In this document: positions 63,492 through 64,000 of the stretch, one piece after another
How the letters are laid out: every line of letters begins with the position of its first letter
Numbering within the stretch: position 1 is the first letter of the stretch
Source: Arion vulgaris
Lineage: Eukaryota; Mollusca; Gastropoda; Stylommatophora; Arionidae
NCBI GenBank assembly: GCA_020796225.1
Contig: CM036755.1
Coordinates: 59,942,652 to 60,006,651 of the forward strand
Reading direction: 5' to 3'
DNA: 64,000 nt
Notes under the pieces: model-generated
What the model saw: only the letters and a program-made list of their open reading frames with translations
The model's database searches: none
Told to the model about the DNA's origin: nothing
Made by a program: the position numbers and the translations under genes

Positions 63492-63753
63492 AACTTCTTC
63501 TTCTTTGAGCGTTCCACATCGATTACATGTTAACCCCTCTGTGTGATTTGTATGTGATCTGAGCTTAAGAGCGATCGTAAGCTGTGGAAGTTATGCGCCT
63601 ACAAGTAAGGCAACACATCCAATTTAAGCGATGCTTTTTATTTACTAGGGTAGCTTCCATGGGTCCTACATCAGTCGGTTCTTACGACGTGCCTTGTAGG
63701 TCGCAGTGGTACAATTCTTTGCTTCCCTTACGGGCACAGGCACCACACGTGCG
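63492..63753 (-). mobile_element. SINE-2, complete
   Basis: Complement; CTTCTTCTTTG tail, full body, GGCACCACACGTGCGAC head. Confidence 0.85.
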
Positions 63754-64000
63754 ACTGAAAGTAACGGAAAGTAATGTTATTGCAGCTGTCTACACCTTTG
63801 ATCCTAAATATATTTTCGAAGTTTTTCTTGCTTCTATAAATTCGTTTATTTTGCAAACATCACCATCTAAAACCTCAAGTATATTAACATTTCACACAAT
63901 TTAACATAGGTTTGTCTTAAGTAATAGAAAATGATAGCGTCTGATTCCACGTTCTACCTGTTTCCGTCCACGCACGCCAGGTAATATATATATAAATTAC

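Overview
This window is repeat-rich DNA from a eukaryote, most likely an invertebrate animal. It contains no recognisable host gene, no rRNA gene and no tRNA gene that stands apart from a SINE. The repeat classes point to an animal: 3' ends of many non-LTR retrotransposons (RT C-terminal tails of the GH-RL / GRP type, two RNase H families, endonuclease starts), several tRNA-headed SINE families, hAT-type MITEs with 8-bp target duplications, long foldback elements, and many micro- and minisatellites. A mollusc or related lophotrochozoan is my guess, at low confidence. Species cannot be assigned from the sequence alone.

For reference I use working names. LINE-A to LINE-J are non-LTR families. 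SINE-1 is tRNA-headed with an (ATCA)n tail. SINE-2 and SINE-3 share a head and have (GAA)n tails. SINE-4, SINE-5 and SINE-6 are tRNA-headed. SINE-7 seeds the 59-bp minisatellite. SINE-8 is a short GC-rich module. hAT-N1 and hAT-N2 are MITEs; FB1, FB2 and FB3 are inverted-repeat elements.

Layout. 0-10 kb: LINE-A end, LINE/SINE fragments, an internally deleted LINE (3346-3690), two hAT-N1 MITEs (7721-7887, 8355-8520), SINE-1 copies. 10.2-12.1 kb: about 52 copies of a 36-bp minisatellite. 13-18.4 kb: LINE-C, LINE-I (split by a MITE), LINE-B, SINE-6, a LINE-H piece with a 41-codon tandem repeat, and two head-to-head SINE-1 copies. 19.4-23.1 kb: a 9-bp pyrimidine-rich satellite, hAT-N2, and about 32 copies of a 59-bp minisatellite grown from a SINE. 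25.1-26.1 kb: foldback FB1 nested in SINE-6. 26.8-34.6 kb: LINE-B with an RT FADD box, SINE-5 with a perfect TSD, LINE-H with RNase H, a 77-bp AT run, LINE-C pairs, FB3 inside SINE-1. 36-42 kb: SINE-6 with a 20-bp expansion, SINE-1, a 14-bp satellite, foldback FB2. 42.5-50 kb: LINE-G with RNase H, SINE-2/3 copies, a 54-bp minisatellite, a second internally deleted LINE. 50-56 kb: SINE-4, LINE-E split by SINE-2, LINE-F split by SINE-3, and a GC-rich 1.4-kb insertion with an 8-bp TSD. 57-64 kb: LINE-D, a 28-bp satellite, hAT-N2, a short hairpin, LINE-E/F/G/H remnants, hAT-N1.

Nothing here looks like a working gene set. The biology lies in the mobile elements: which LINE supplies which SINE, how MITEs and foldbacks nest into older copies, and how tandem arrays grow out of dispersed elements. 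The large open frames over the satellites are by-products of repeat units that lack stop codons.
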